This document shows positions 6,340-12,838 of a stretch of DNA of 12,838 nt, piece by piece. Below the pieces are notes generated by a model that saw only the letters and a program-made list of their open reading frames with translations, ran no database searches and was not told the origin of the DNA. Position 1 is the stretch's first letter, and the number at the start of each line of letters is the position of its first letter. The stretch is from JAOUEE01 sp051011595 (GTDB taxonomy: Bacteria > Actinomycetota > Acidimicrobiia > Acidimicrobiales > SHLQ01): contig JBPCTQ010000041.1 of assembly GCA_051011595.1 (NCBI GenBank), forward strand, positions 1 to 12,838, written 5' to 3'. Made by a program: the position numbers and the translations under genes.

Positions 6340-7239
6340 GTGATGCTTCAGCCGGCTCCCTTGCCTCTACGCACGCGCCTCGCCGGCTACGTCGCTCTCA
6401 CCAAACCTCGAATCATCGAGTTGTTGTTGGTGACCACCGTGCCCACCATGATCGTGGCCGAACAGGGCCTGCCGTCGGTGTGGCTGATGGTCGCCACCGT
6501 GATCGGCGGCACGCTGGCCGCTGGTGGTGCCAACGCCATCAACATGTACGTCGATCGCGACATCGATGCGCTGATGGAGCGCACCAAGAACCGGCCGTTG
6601 GTCACCGGCGTGATGGAACCGCGCAGTGCGCTGGTGTTCGCGGTGGCCCTCGAGGTGGCGGCGTTCCTGTGGTTGTGGGCCACCGTCAACCTGTTGAGCG
6701 CAGTCCTGGCCGTCGCGGCCTGCTTGTTCTACGTGTTCGTCTACACGTTGTGGCTCAAGCGCTCGTCGTCGAGCAACATCGTCATCGGTGGCGCGGCGGG
6801 AGCGGTCCCGGTGCTGGTGGGCTGGGCGGCCGTCACCAACAGCCTGACGTGGGCGCCGGTGGTGCTGTTCGCCATCATCTTCTACTGGACGCCGCCCCAT
6901 TTCTGGGCGCTGGCCATCAAGTACCAGGACGACTACCGGGCGGCCGATGTCCCGATGCTGCCGGCGGTGGCGTCGATGCGCACCACCGCCACTCGGATCG
7001 TGGTCTACACCGTGTTGTTGTGGGGACTGACGCTGTTGTTCGGTCCGGTGGCCGACATGGGCGCCATCTACATGGTGTCGGCGTTGGTGCTGGGTGCGGT
7101 GTTCCTGTGGCTCGCCGTGCGGGTGCGGCGCACCGAGTCGGCCCAGATGGCCATGCGGCTGTTCACGTACTCGATCACCTACATCACCTTGTTGTTCGGC
7201 GCCATGGCGGTCGACCAGCTGGTGCGGAGTGGTCTGTGA
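6340..7239 (+). CDS. ctaB: Haem O synthase CtaB/Cox10
   Basis: 299 residues from GTG 6340; ATG 6343 is the next codon and equally in frame. GTG is preferred because the predicted transcript starts there, but the two differ by one residue. This is a UbiA-superfamily integral membrane prenyltransferase that adds the farnesyl group to protohaem to give haem O, the substrate of CtaA. It has about nine helices. Diagnostic motifs: the first Asp-rich loop NMYVDRDIDALMERT (N68, D72, D76, M79), KPR at 22-24, WLKRSSSSNIVIGG with GAVPVLVGW around 139-162, and FYWTPPHFWALAIKY followed by the second Asp-rich site DDYRAADVPMLP (181-208). Length is normal. It is divergent from ctaA and followed after 172 nt by the oxidase operon it serves. 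Confidence 0.95.
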   Translation: MMLQPAPLPLRTRLAGYVALTKPRIIELLLVTTVPTMIVAEQGLPSVWLMVATVIGGTLAAGGANAINMYVDRDIDALMERTKNRPLVTGVMEPRSALVFAVALEVAAFLWLWATVNLLSAVLAVAACLFYVFVYTLWLKRSSSSNIVIGGAAGAVPVLVGWAAVTNSLTWAPVVLFAIIFYWTPPHFWALAIKYQDDYRAADVPMLPAVASMRTTATRIVVYTVLLWGLTLLFGPVADMGAIYMVSALVLGAVFLWLAVRVRRTESAQMAMRLFTYSITYITLLFGAMAVDQLVRSGL

Positions 7240-7411
7240 CACCAGTGACGGCCCGGTTTCTTGCCCTTTCGTCGCCCTGTGTACGATCCGGCCCGACCCA
7301 GTGTTCGCGGTCGGCTGCGGCCATGCCTCTAACATCACGGGTCGCCGCCGTGTCGTCTGCGATGCGGCGGTCGCCTGTTGCCCCCACACCCCGCTCCCCG
7401 GTTAGAGAAAC
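7240..7411 (+). promoter_or_regulatory. Leader region of the oxidase operon
   Basis: 172 nt with no convincing gene. Possible promoter: TTCTTG (7258-7263), 18 nt, TACGAT (7282-7287). A second A/T-rich hexamer TAACAT lies at 7330-7335. CGCCGC (7343-7348) can pair with GCGGCG (7364-7369) in a leader hairpin. A weak purine-rich site AGAGA (7404-7408) precedes ATG 7412. Which promoter is used, and whether ctaB reads through, cannot be told from sequence. Confidence 0.35.
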
Positions 7412-9064
7412 ATGACGATCACCGAGGCCCCTCCCGAGACCACGACCGCGCCGGTCTCGGCCAGTGCTGCTCCGGCGACCGGCCTCGAGCACCTGGTCAC
7501 CACGGGCGATCACAAGTCACTCGGTGCGCTCTATGTGCGCCTGGCCCTGCTCTTCGGTGTGGTCTTCACCGTGGTCGGTGTGGGTATCGGCATCGAACGA
7601 ACCGACACCGGCGGCATCGACGTCTACAACTCGTTCGACCAGTTCGTGCAGTGGTGGCAGGCCTACTCGGTGGGCGCCATCTTCTTGGTGGTCGTCCCAT
7701 TGTTCATCGGGGTGGGCACCGCCGTGGTTCCCCTGCAGGTGGGGTCACCGGCGATCGCCTTCCCACGGCTGGCCTCGGCCGCCTTCTGGGGCTGGCTGAT
7801 CGGTTCGGGTCTGCTGCTCGCCAGCTTCATCGCCGACGGCGGTTTCGGTACCCCCGGCGGTTTGGCCGACCCCGAACCCACGTTGTTGAGCATCCTGTCG
7901 CTCGGCCTGGTGCTGGTGTCGATCTCGCTGGCTTCGGTGTGCATCGCCACCAGCGTGATCGCCTTACGCCCCTTGGGGATGAAGCTCGACCGGGTTCCGG
8001 TGTTCTCGTGGTCGATGTTGGTGGCCTCCACGTTCTGGATCCTCGGTGCGGCCGTCATGGTCGGCAACCTCGTCATCTTGTACGTCCAGTTCCGTTACCT
8101 GGCCGGTGAACCGGCCGCCGGCGCGGAGGATGCCGTGCTGTTCCAGCCCGGTATGTGGGAGCAGCTCTCCTGGGCCTTCTCCGGCCCGCAGGTCTTTGCC
8201 TGGGTCATCCCCCTGCTCGGTGTGGCCGCCGAGACGGTGCCGGTGGCCACCCGCCTGCGCCAGAAGAGCTACACCACGTTGTTGGGCGCCATTGCCGCCT
8301 TCGGCCTCTTCAGCTTCGCGGGGTACGCGCAACCATTCTTCGACTCGGGCAGTCTGGCCGTCACCGAACAAGCGGTCTACGTCGCCCAGTCGGTGCTGTT
8401 GGTGATCCCCGTGCTGGTGCTCTTCGGTGGCCTCGCCGACAGCTTGCGCATCGGCGCCCGCCAGATCGGTGCTCCCCGCACCTGGTTGGTGGCCCCCTTG
8501 CTCGGGCTGCTCGTGCTGCTGGTCGGGGTGGCGTTCACGGCCATGCGGGCCATCGACGAATTCGATCTCATCGGAACATCGGCCGACGCCGCGCTACTGC
8601 ATCTGGCCCTGGGCGCCGGCTTGCTCGGCGCCATCGGTGCGCTGGCGCTGTGGACCCCCAAGTTGCTCGGTCGCAAGCTCACGCCCCTGTCGCTGTTGGG
8701 TGCCCTGGCGGTGGCCGGCGGCGCGTTGATGGCCGGAGTCCCCGACTTCATCAGCGGCCTGCTCGACCAGCCGCTACTGGCCGGCCCCGGCTACGTCGCC
8801 GACGACGGGGTCGAGGCCTTCAACTTCGTGTCGATGATCGGTTCGATCCTGCTGGCGCTCGGTGTGGTTGCGGTCCTCGTCGACACGGTCGCCGCTGTGG
8901 TGGGTGGTACCCCGGATGACGCCGACGACAATCCCTGGGGTGGTCACACCCTCGAGTGGGCCACCACGTCACCGCCACCACCGGCCAACTTCGCCGAGCC
9001 GGTGGGTCAGGTGCGCAGTGAGCGTCCCCTGCTCGACACCGACGATTCCGAGGAGCAGAGCTGA
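7412..9064 (+). CDS. COX1-like protein lacking haem and CuB ligands
   Basis: 550 residues, about 12 membrane helices, complete. Subunit I landmarks are kept: TTGDHKSLGALY (31-41), VPLQVGSPAIAFPRL (106-120), WTPKLLGRK (414-422) and the C-terminal NPWGGHTLEWATTSPPPP. Compared with the intact subunit I at 11887, the low-spin haem ligand H95 is Y85; the CuB ligand H277, E279 and cross-linked Y281 of GHPEVY are G258, Q260 and F262 (SGPQVF); D-channel N113, D124 and N131 are T103, A114 and A121. By the family pattern, the CuB His-His pair is Q306-P307 and the haem a3 His is L395. Only the second low-spin His (H397 in ALLHLAL) remains. It cannot reduce oxygen by the usual mechanism. The frame has no stops, so it is a maintained paralogue, not a decaying gene. 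Its TGA overlaps the next ATG (TGATG). Role unknown: structural partner, assembly factor or different redox protein. Confidence 0.85.
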   Translation: MTITEAPPETTTAPVSASAAPATGLEHLVTTGDHKSLGALYVRLALLFGVVFTVVGVGIGIERTDTGGIDVYNSFDQFVQWWQAYSVGAIFLVVVPLFIGVGTAVVPLQVGSPAIAFPRLASAAFWGWLIGSGLLLASFIADGGFGTPGGLADPEPTLLSILSLGLVLVSISLASVCIATSVIALRPLGMKLDRVPVFSWSMLVASTFWILGAAVMVGNLVILYVQFRYLAGEPAAGAEDAVLFQPGMWEQLSWAFSGPQVFAWVIPLLGVAAETVPVATRLRQKSYTTLLGAIAAFGLFSFAGYAQPFFDSGSLAVTEQAVYVAQSVLLVIPVLVLFGGLADSLRIGARQIGAPRTWLVAPLLGLLVLLVGVAFTAMRAIDEFDLIGTSADAALLHLALGAGLLGAIGALALWTPKLLGRKLTPLSLLGALAVAGGALMAGVPDFISGLLDQPLLAGPGYVADDGVEAFNFVSMIGSILLALGVVAVLVDTVAAVVGGTPDDADDNPWGGHTLEWATTSPPPPANFAEPVGQVRSERPLLDTDDSEEQS

Positions 9065-9660
9065 TGGCGGGCGACACCACCCTCGAACTTCCTCCGGCGG
9101 CCGAACTGCCGAGGCCCCGCACCCTGTTGGTGGGAACCGGGTTCGGTCTGCTCGGCGTGGCCATGTACTTCGCCGCCATCATGGGTATCTACGCCCTGTT
9201 GCGCCACGACACCCTGGCTTCGGGTGGCACCTGGTTCGAGGACGGCGCCGTGCAGGTGGCACCGGGCGTGATGATGTGGTTCACCAGCCTGATGTCGGCG
9301 GTCACCATGTACTGGGCGGTCTATTCGCTCGGCCGCAACGTCCGCCTCCACGCCTATCTGGCCCTGTTGCTCACCATCGTGTTCGGCGGCGCCATGGTCA
9401 ACCAGACGATCTTCTATCTCAACGACATCGGCCTCGGCGTGGCCGACAGCGTGGCTTCCACGATGCTCTACGTGGTGGTCGTGTCGCACATGATCTTCAC
9501 CATCGTCGCCATCATCGCGGTGATGCTCACGTCGATCCGGGCCCTCATGGGCCAGTACTCGAGCCAACGCACCGACGGGGTCGTGGCGGCATCCATGGTC
9601 TGGTACCTGATGGTCGCCGTGTACAGCGCGGTCTGGCTGCTGATCTACGTGGCCAAATGA
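9064..9660 (+). CDS. ctaE: Cytochrome c oxidase subunit III-like protein
   Basis: 198 residues, five membrane helices (about 19-45, 65-87, 95-117, 132-158, 172-195), the size and layout of bacterial five-helix subunit III. GAGGAG (9050-9055) precedes ATG 9064, which overlaps the stop of the COX1-like gene. The family match rests on layout, GGAMVNQTIFY (the usual Q is Q114) and SHMIFTIVA (H142). It is divergent: the Glu normally a few residues after that Gln is absent, and the YWHFVDVVW signature of the last helix appears as VWYLMVAVYSAVW without the His or Asp. Subunit III stabilises subunit I and its proton uptake; whether this one pairs with the intact or the ligand-less subunit I is unknown. 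The symbol is by family and position. Confidence 0.72.
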   Translation: MAGDTTLELPPAAELPRPRTLLVGTGFGLLGVAMYFAAIMGIYALLRHDTLASGGTWFEDGAVQVAPGVMMWFTSLMSAVTMYWAVYSLGRNVRLHAYLALLLTIVFGGAMVNQTIFYLNDIGLGVADSVASTMLYVVVVSHMIFTIVAIIAVMLTSIRALMGQYSSQRTDGVVAASMVWYLMVAVYSAVWLLIYVAK

Positions 9661-9689
9661 TGTCCACCACCGTTCGCCTCGGAGCCCTC

Positions 9690-9694
9690 AGGGA
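9690..9694 (+). promoter_or_regulatory. Ribosome-binding site for ATG 9701
   Basis: AGGGA lies six bases before ATG 9701. It fixes the start of the 7-TM gene in the only gap (40 nt) among the first four genes of the operon. Confidence 0.55.
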
Positions 9695-9700
9695 CAATCC

Positions 9701-10555
9701 ATGCTGACCACCGGATTCAAGACGTACGCCACATGGGCACTTGTGTTCGTGGTGGCCGCCGTCGTCTTCGGTTACACCACCGGCGGCGACTCGGTCGGAC
9801 CGATCTCGATGGGCTGGAAGGGCGCGGTCGGAAACCACGTCGGCTACGCCATCCTGCTCGGCGGAGCGGGTGGGCTCGGGGCCATGGCCATCATGTTGGT
9901 GGCCTTCCGTGACGCCGACAGTGACGCGGCCGCCAGCTACCTGCACCGGGCCGAGGCTCCGGTGGGCCAGCGCCCGACTCCCCCCACCTTCTGGCCGGTG
10001 GTGGCCGCCTTCGGCGCCGGCACCATGATCATCGGCCTGGTCGCCAACCCGGTGTTGTTCGTGGTCGGCATCGTGTTGATGGCCGCCGCCGCCATCGAGT
10101 GGACCATGAGTGCCTGGGCCGACGCTGCCACCGGTGACCCCGAGGTCAACAAGGCGTTGCGCGACCGCATCATGGGCCCGATCGAGATCCCCATCCTGGG
10201 TTTCGCCGCGGTGGGTGTGTTGGTGGTGGCCATCTCGCGCATCTTCATCACGGTCTCGGCCGAGGCCGCGGTGTGGGTGGCCATGGGCGTCGCTGCCGTC
10301 ATCTTCTTCACCGCGGTGCTCATCTCGTTCAAACCCAACATCCCCCGCAACGTGGTAGTGGGTGCGGTCCTGGTGGGCGGAGTCGCCCTGCTGGCCGGTG
10401 GTGTGATCGCCACCGTGCGGGGCGAGCGTGACTTCCATCACGAAGAGGCCGAACACAGCGAAGAAGCCGAACACAGCGACGAGGCCGAACACAGCGACGA
10501 AGAGGGCGAGGGCGCCGAGCCCGAGTCAGAAGCCGAAGCCGAGGTGGCCGAATGA
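9701..10555 (+). CDS. CtaF-like 7-TM protein with His/acidic tail
   Basis: 284 residues. Residues 1-140 resemble actinobacterial oxidase subunit IV (CtaF): an N-terminal helix, a loop, a second helix, then PPTFWPVVAAFGAG and two further helices ending AIEWTMSAW, which parallels the SPHSWWP...G...EYY pattern I recall for CtaF. CtaF usually stops here at about 140 residues. This protein continues with a loop (140-162), three more helices (about 163-185, 188-210, 217-238) and a 45-residue tail rich in His, Glu and Asp with three EEAEHS-type repeats. Positive charges lie in loops 2-3, 4-5 and 6-7, which puts the N-terminus inside and the tail outside, near the CuA site of subunit II. Copper or proton handling by the tail is inference. 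Its stop overlaps the next ATG (ATGA). The CtaF relation is by pattern only. Confidence 0.65.
   Translation: MLTTGFKTYATWALVFVVAAVVFGYTTGGDSVGPISMGWKGAVGNHVGYAILLGGAGGLGAMAIMLVAFRDADSDAAASYLHRAEAPVGQRPTPPTFWPVVAAFGAGTMIIGLVANPVLFVVGIVLMAAAAIEWTMSAWADAATGDPEVNKALRDRIMGPIEIPILGFAAVGVLVVAISRIFITVSAEAAVWVAMGVAAVIFFTAVLISFKPNIPRNVVVGAVLVGGVALLAGGVIATVRGERDFHHEEAEHSEEAEHSDEAEHSDEEGEGAEPESEAEAEVAE
10442..10495 (+). repeat. Three 18-nt tandem repeats, His/acidic tail
   Basis: Three consecutive 18-nt units begin at 10442, 10460 and 10478. Each ends in GCCGAACACAGC and encodes E/D-E-A-E-H-S. A partial fourth unit (GACGAAG) follows. Differences are limited to a few third-position changes, indicating recent duplication or slippage. 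Confidence 0.9.
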
Positions 10556-11865
10556 CCACCCCCGACCCCAGATCAGTGATGCGACGACTCCGAATCCCTC
10601 TCATCATCAGCACCGCGCTGTTGATCCTGTCCGGTTGTGCCGACGACGCTCCCCTCGACACCCTCGAACCGCGCGGCGAGAGCGCCGAACAGATCGACAA
10701 CCTCTCGAACCTGCTGTTCGTATTGTCCGGAGTGGTGCTGGTGGTGATCTTCGGCGCCTGCGCGATCATCTTCACTCGTTATCGGGTCAAGGACCGCGAT
10801 GACGACGAGTGGCCGGCCCAGACCCACGGCAACAACACCCTCGAGATCGGATGGACCATCGCACCGGCCGTCTTGATGGCCATCATCGGGGTGCTCACCC
10901 TGGTGGTGCTGTTCGACCTCTTCGACACCGAAGCCAACGCCATCACCGTCGAGACCCCTGAGGGTTCGGTCGAGTGGGATCCCCACGTGGTGGTCGTCGG
11001 GCAGCAGTGGTGGTGGGAATTCCGGTACTACTTCGACGAGTCGGTGCTCGATGGGCTCCAGGACACCGAAGAGCCCGTGTTCGCCAAGGACCTGCCCCCC
11101 GCCGACATCGTCACGGCTGGGCAGATGATCATCCCGACCGGCGAAGAGGTCGAGCTGTCGATCACCAGCCGCGACGTCATCCACAGCTATTGGATTCCTG
11201 CGCTCAACGGCAAACGCGACGCGGTCCCGGGTCGTCTCCACCCCTGGAAGCTCTCGGCCGACCGGCCCGGGGTGTACTTCGGTCAGTGCACCGAATTCTG
11301 TGGGCTGTCGCACAGCCGTATGCGGATGCAGACCGTTGCGCTCGACCCGGCCGACTTCCAGGCCTGGGTCACCGCGCAGATGGCGCCCGCCGGTGCCCCG
11401 TCCCAGGACGCCGCCGCCTGGTTGGCAACCGTGCGTGACGACGACCCCGACAACGACCTGCCCGCCCCCGAAGCCGAGCCGGCCGAACGGGGACTGGTGG
11501 CCTTCACCCAGAACTGCGCCGGTTGTCACCTCATCGACGGGGTCAACGACCACAACTACACCGGCGCCGATCAGGTCAGCGGCGCGGCGCCCGATCTGAC
11601 CCACTTCGCCAGCCGCACCACCTTCGCGGGCGGCATTCTCGACACGTACGAACCCAACGGCAACCTCAACGCCAACGATCTGGCCCGCTGGCTGCGGAAC
11701 CCCTCAGCCGTCAAGGCCATGGCCCCGGACGGGACCACGGGACGACGAGGTATGCCCGACCTGGGGCTCGACGAGGACACGATCGACGATCTCGTGGCCT
11801 ATCTGGGAACGCTGGGTGAGGTACCCGGCGGCGACGCGACGAAGACTCAGACGGTCGTCGACTGA
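10552..11865 (+). CDS. ctaC: Oxidase subunit II fused to cytochrome c (caa3)
   Basis: 437 residues, ATG overlapping the previous stop, GAGGTGG ribosome-binding site at 10541-10547. A lipoprotein signal ends in LSGC (C29), then two membrane helices (about 53-75, 100-124). The cupredoxin domain carries the aromatic patch GQQWWWEFRYY (150-160) and a complete CuA site: H211, C246, E248, C250, H254 and M257 (CTEFCGLSHSRM). After a Pro/Ala/Asp linker comes a cytochrome c domain with C322-AGC-H326 and likely axial M401 in RRGMPDLG. This is caa3-type subunit II: it takes electrons through its own haem c to CuA and on to subunit I, on the outer face. It pairs with the intact ctaD directly downstream. 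Confidence 0.95.
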   Translation: MTTPDPRSVMRRLRIPLIISTALLILSGCADDAPLDTLEPRGESAEQIDNLSNLLFVLSGVVLVVIFGACAIIFTRYRVKDRDDDEWPAQTHGNNTLEIGWTIAPAVLMAIIGVLTLVVLFDLFDTEANAITVETPEGSVEWDPHVVVVGQQWWWEFRYYFDESVLDGLQDTEEPVFAKDLPPADIVTAGQMIIPTGEEVELSITSRDVIHSYWIPALNGKRDAVPGRLHPWKLSADRPGVYFGQCTEFCGLSHSRMRMQTVALDPADFQAWVTAQMAPAGAPSQDAAAWLATVRDDDPDNDLPAPEAEPAERGLVAFTQNCAGCHLIDGVNDHNYTGADQVSGAAPDLTHFASRTTFAGGILDTYEPNGNLNANDLARWLRNPSAVKAMAPDGTTGRRGMPDLGLDEDTIDDLVAYLGTLGEVPGGDATKTQTVVD

Positions 11866-11886
11866 GCATCGAGGACGAGGAACGAC

Positions 11887-12838
11887 ATGGCCATCACCGA
11901 GGAACCACCGCTGGAGCTCGAAGCCGGCGAGACCGTGACCCCCACGGTCGAACGCCCGTTGGGTGTGCTCACGCGGCCCAGCGGCGACACCGGACTGGCC
12001 AGCTGGCTGTTCACCGTCGATCACAAGCGCATCGGGATCATGTACGGCATGGGCGCCATCTTCTTCATGGTCATCGGTGGCCTCGAGGCCCTGGCCATCC
12101 GCGTCCAGCTGGCCACCCCCAACGGCACCTTCTTGTCGGCTGAGACCTACAACCAGGTCTTCACCATGCACGGCGTGGTGATGATCTTCCTGGTGGCCAT
12201 GCCGCTCGGTGCGGCCTTCTCGAACTACCTCATACCGCTGCAGATCGGCGCCCGAGACGTGGCCTTTCCGCGACTCAACGCCCTGAGTCTGTGGGTCTGG
12301 TTCTTCGGCGGGTTGTTCCTGGTGTCGTCGTTGTTCATCGGTGGCTGGTTCCAGAACGCACCCGACGGCGGCTGGTTCAACTACGCCCCCAACACCGGGG
12401 TCACGTTCTCGGCCAGCAAAGGCATCGACTTCTACACGATCGGCCTACAGATCACCGGTATCGCGTCGTTGGTGTCGGCGGTCAACCTCATCGTCACCTG
12501 CCTCAACATGCGGGCACCGGGCATGGATCTCATGCGCATGCCGATCCTCACCTGGATGCTGCTGGTCACCCAGTTCCTGCTCCTGTTTGCCCTGCCGGTG
12601 ATCACGGTCGCCCTGTTCCTGCTGATGTTCGACCGGCTCTTCGATGCGCAGTTCTTCAATCCGGAGACCGGCGGCGATCCATTGCTTTGGCAGCACCTCT
12701 TCTGGATCTTCGGACACCCGGAGGTGTACATCATCATCTTGCCGAGCTTCGGCATCATCTCGGAGATCATCCCCACCTTCAGCCGCAAGCCCATCTTCGG
12801 CTACTCGTTCATGGTGTTCTCGGGCATCGCCATCGGCT
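11887..12838 (+). CDS. ctaD: Cytochrome c oxidase subunit I, 3' end missing
   Basis: 317 codons are visible and the frame is open at the window edge; a full subunit I is usually over 500 residues. GAGGAA ends a few bases before ATG 11887. The canonical residues seen are low-spin haem ligand H95 (TMHGVVM), D-channel N113, D124 and N131 (NYLIPLQIGARDVAFPRLN), and CuB ligand H277 with E279 and cross-linked Y281 (GHPEVY). The His-His pair and the two last haem ligands lie beyond the window. It is the catalytic, proton-pumping subunit reducing oxygen with haem a/a3 and CuB. It follows ctaC by 21 nt in the same operon. The N-terminal 40 residues are a polar acidic extension. Confidence 0.96.
   Translation, partial: MAITEEPPLELEAGETVTPTVERPLGVLTRPSGDTGLASWLFTVDHKRIGIMYGMGAIFFMVIGGLEALAIRVQLATPNGTFLSAETYNQVFTMHGVVMIFLVAMPLGAAFSNYLIPLQIGARDVAFPRLNALSLWVWFFGGLFLVSSLFIGGWFQNAPDGGWFNYAPNTGVTFSASKGIDFYTIGLQITGIASLVSAVNLIVTCLNMRAPGMDLMRMPILTWMLLVTQFLLLFALPVITVALFLLMFDRLFDAQFFNPETGGDPLLWQHLFWIFGHPEVYIIILPSFGIISEIIPTFSRKPIFGYSFMVFSGIAIG

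Noticed and set aside
6367..7389. 340-codon minus-strand open frame opposite ctaB
   Set aside because: Shadow of ctaB; His/Gln/Arg-rich with no domain.
7412..9064. Reading the ligand-less COX1-like gene as a pseudogene
   Set aside because: 550 codons without a stop or frameshift, conserved structural blocks to the C-terminus, and overlapping start of the next gene argue for a maintained protein.
10573..11604. 343-codon minus-strand open frame opposite ctaC
   Set aside because: Shadow of a gene with complete CuA and haem c motifs.
1..12838. CRISPR arrays, insertion sequences, phage or toxin-antitoxin genes
   Set aside because: No spaced direct repeats, transposase motifs or terminal inverted repeats were seen; the only tandem repeats are inside coding regions (solenoid turns and the EEAEHS tail).

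Overview
The window is GC-rich DNA with short, often overlapping genes. Its gene content suggests a deep-branching actinobacterium, possibly in or near the Acidimicrobiia: a DUF2017 gene beside clpS, ctaA and ctaB back to back, TAGCCT-type -10 boxes directly in front of start codons (leaderless genes), and tRNAs without encoded CCA. The lineage is inferred from these features and was not tested by any search.

Left part (1-2023, + strand). A 227-residue protein built from 17-18-residue SGR[VI] beta-solenoid repeats overlaps by 4 nt a stand-alone class III adenylate/guanylate cyclase domain that keeps all six key catalytic residues. A small single-pass membrane protein with a very basic segment follows. 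Upstream of the pair lie two near-adjacent palindromes sharing the octamer GCCGACAG, a candidate operator.

Middle part (2063-6227). A tRNA-Asp(GTC)/tRNA-Phe(GAA) pair has a -10 box in front and a strong hairpin behind. Next is an unusual bicistron: a Cys-type sulfatase whose stop codon overlaps the GTG start of a PAPS-type sulfotransferase, so a sulfate-removing and a sulfate-adding enzyme appear translationally coupled. Converging on it from the other strand, with a 7-nt gap, is ctaA (haem A synthase) - clpS (ClpP adaptor for N-degron substrates) - DUF2017, with ctaA and clpS overlapping by 4 nt.

Right part (6228-12838). ctaA and ctaB (haem O synthase) diverge from a 112-nt region in which both have TAGCCT -10 boxes 6-7 nt from the start codon. 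After ctaB comes an oxidase operon: a COX1-like gene, a COX3-like gene, a 7-TM protein with a CtaF-like N-terminal half and a His/Glu/Asp-rich tail, a subunit II fused to cytochrome c (caa3-type), and a canonical subunit I cut by the window end. ctaA and ctaB supply haem A to this oxidase.

The most striking observation is that the first COX1-like protein (7412-9064) is full length and keeps the fold landmarks of subunit I, but has lost five of the six haem/CuB histidines, the cross-linked tyrosine and the D-channel residues. It sits in one operon with an intact subunit I. It looks like a non-catalytic subunit I paralogue, and with the divergent COX3 and the extended CtaF-like protein it may form an unusual oxidase assembly or a separate membrane complex.
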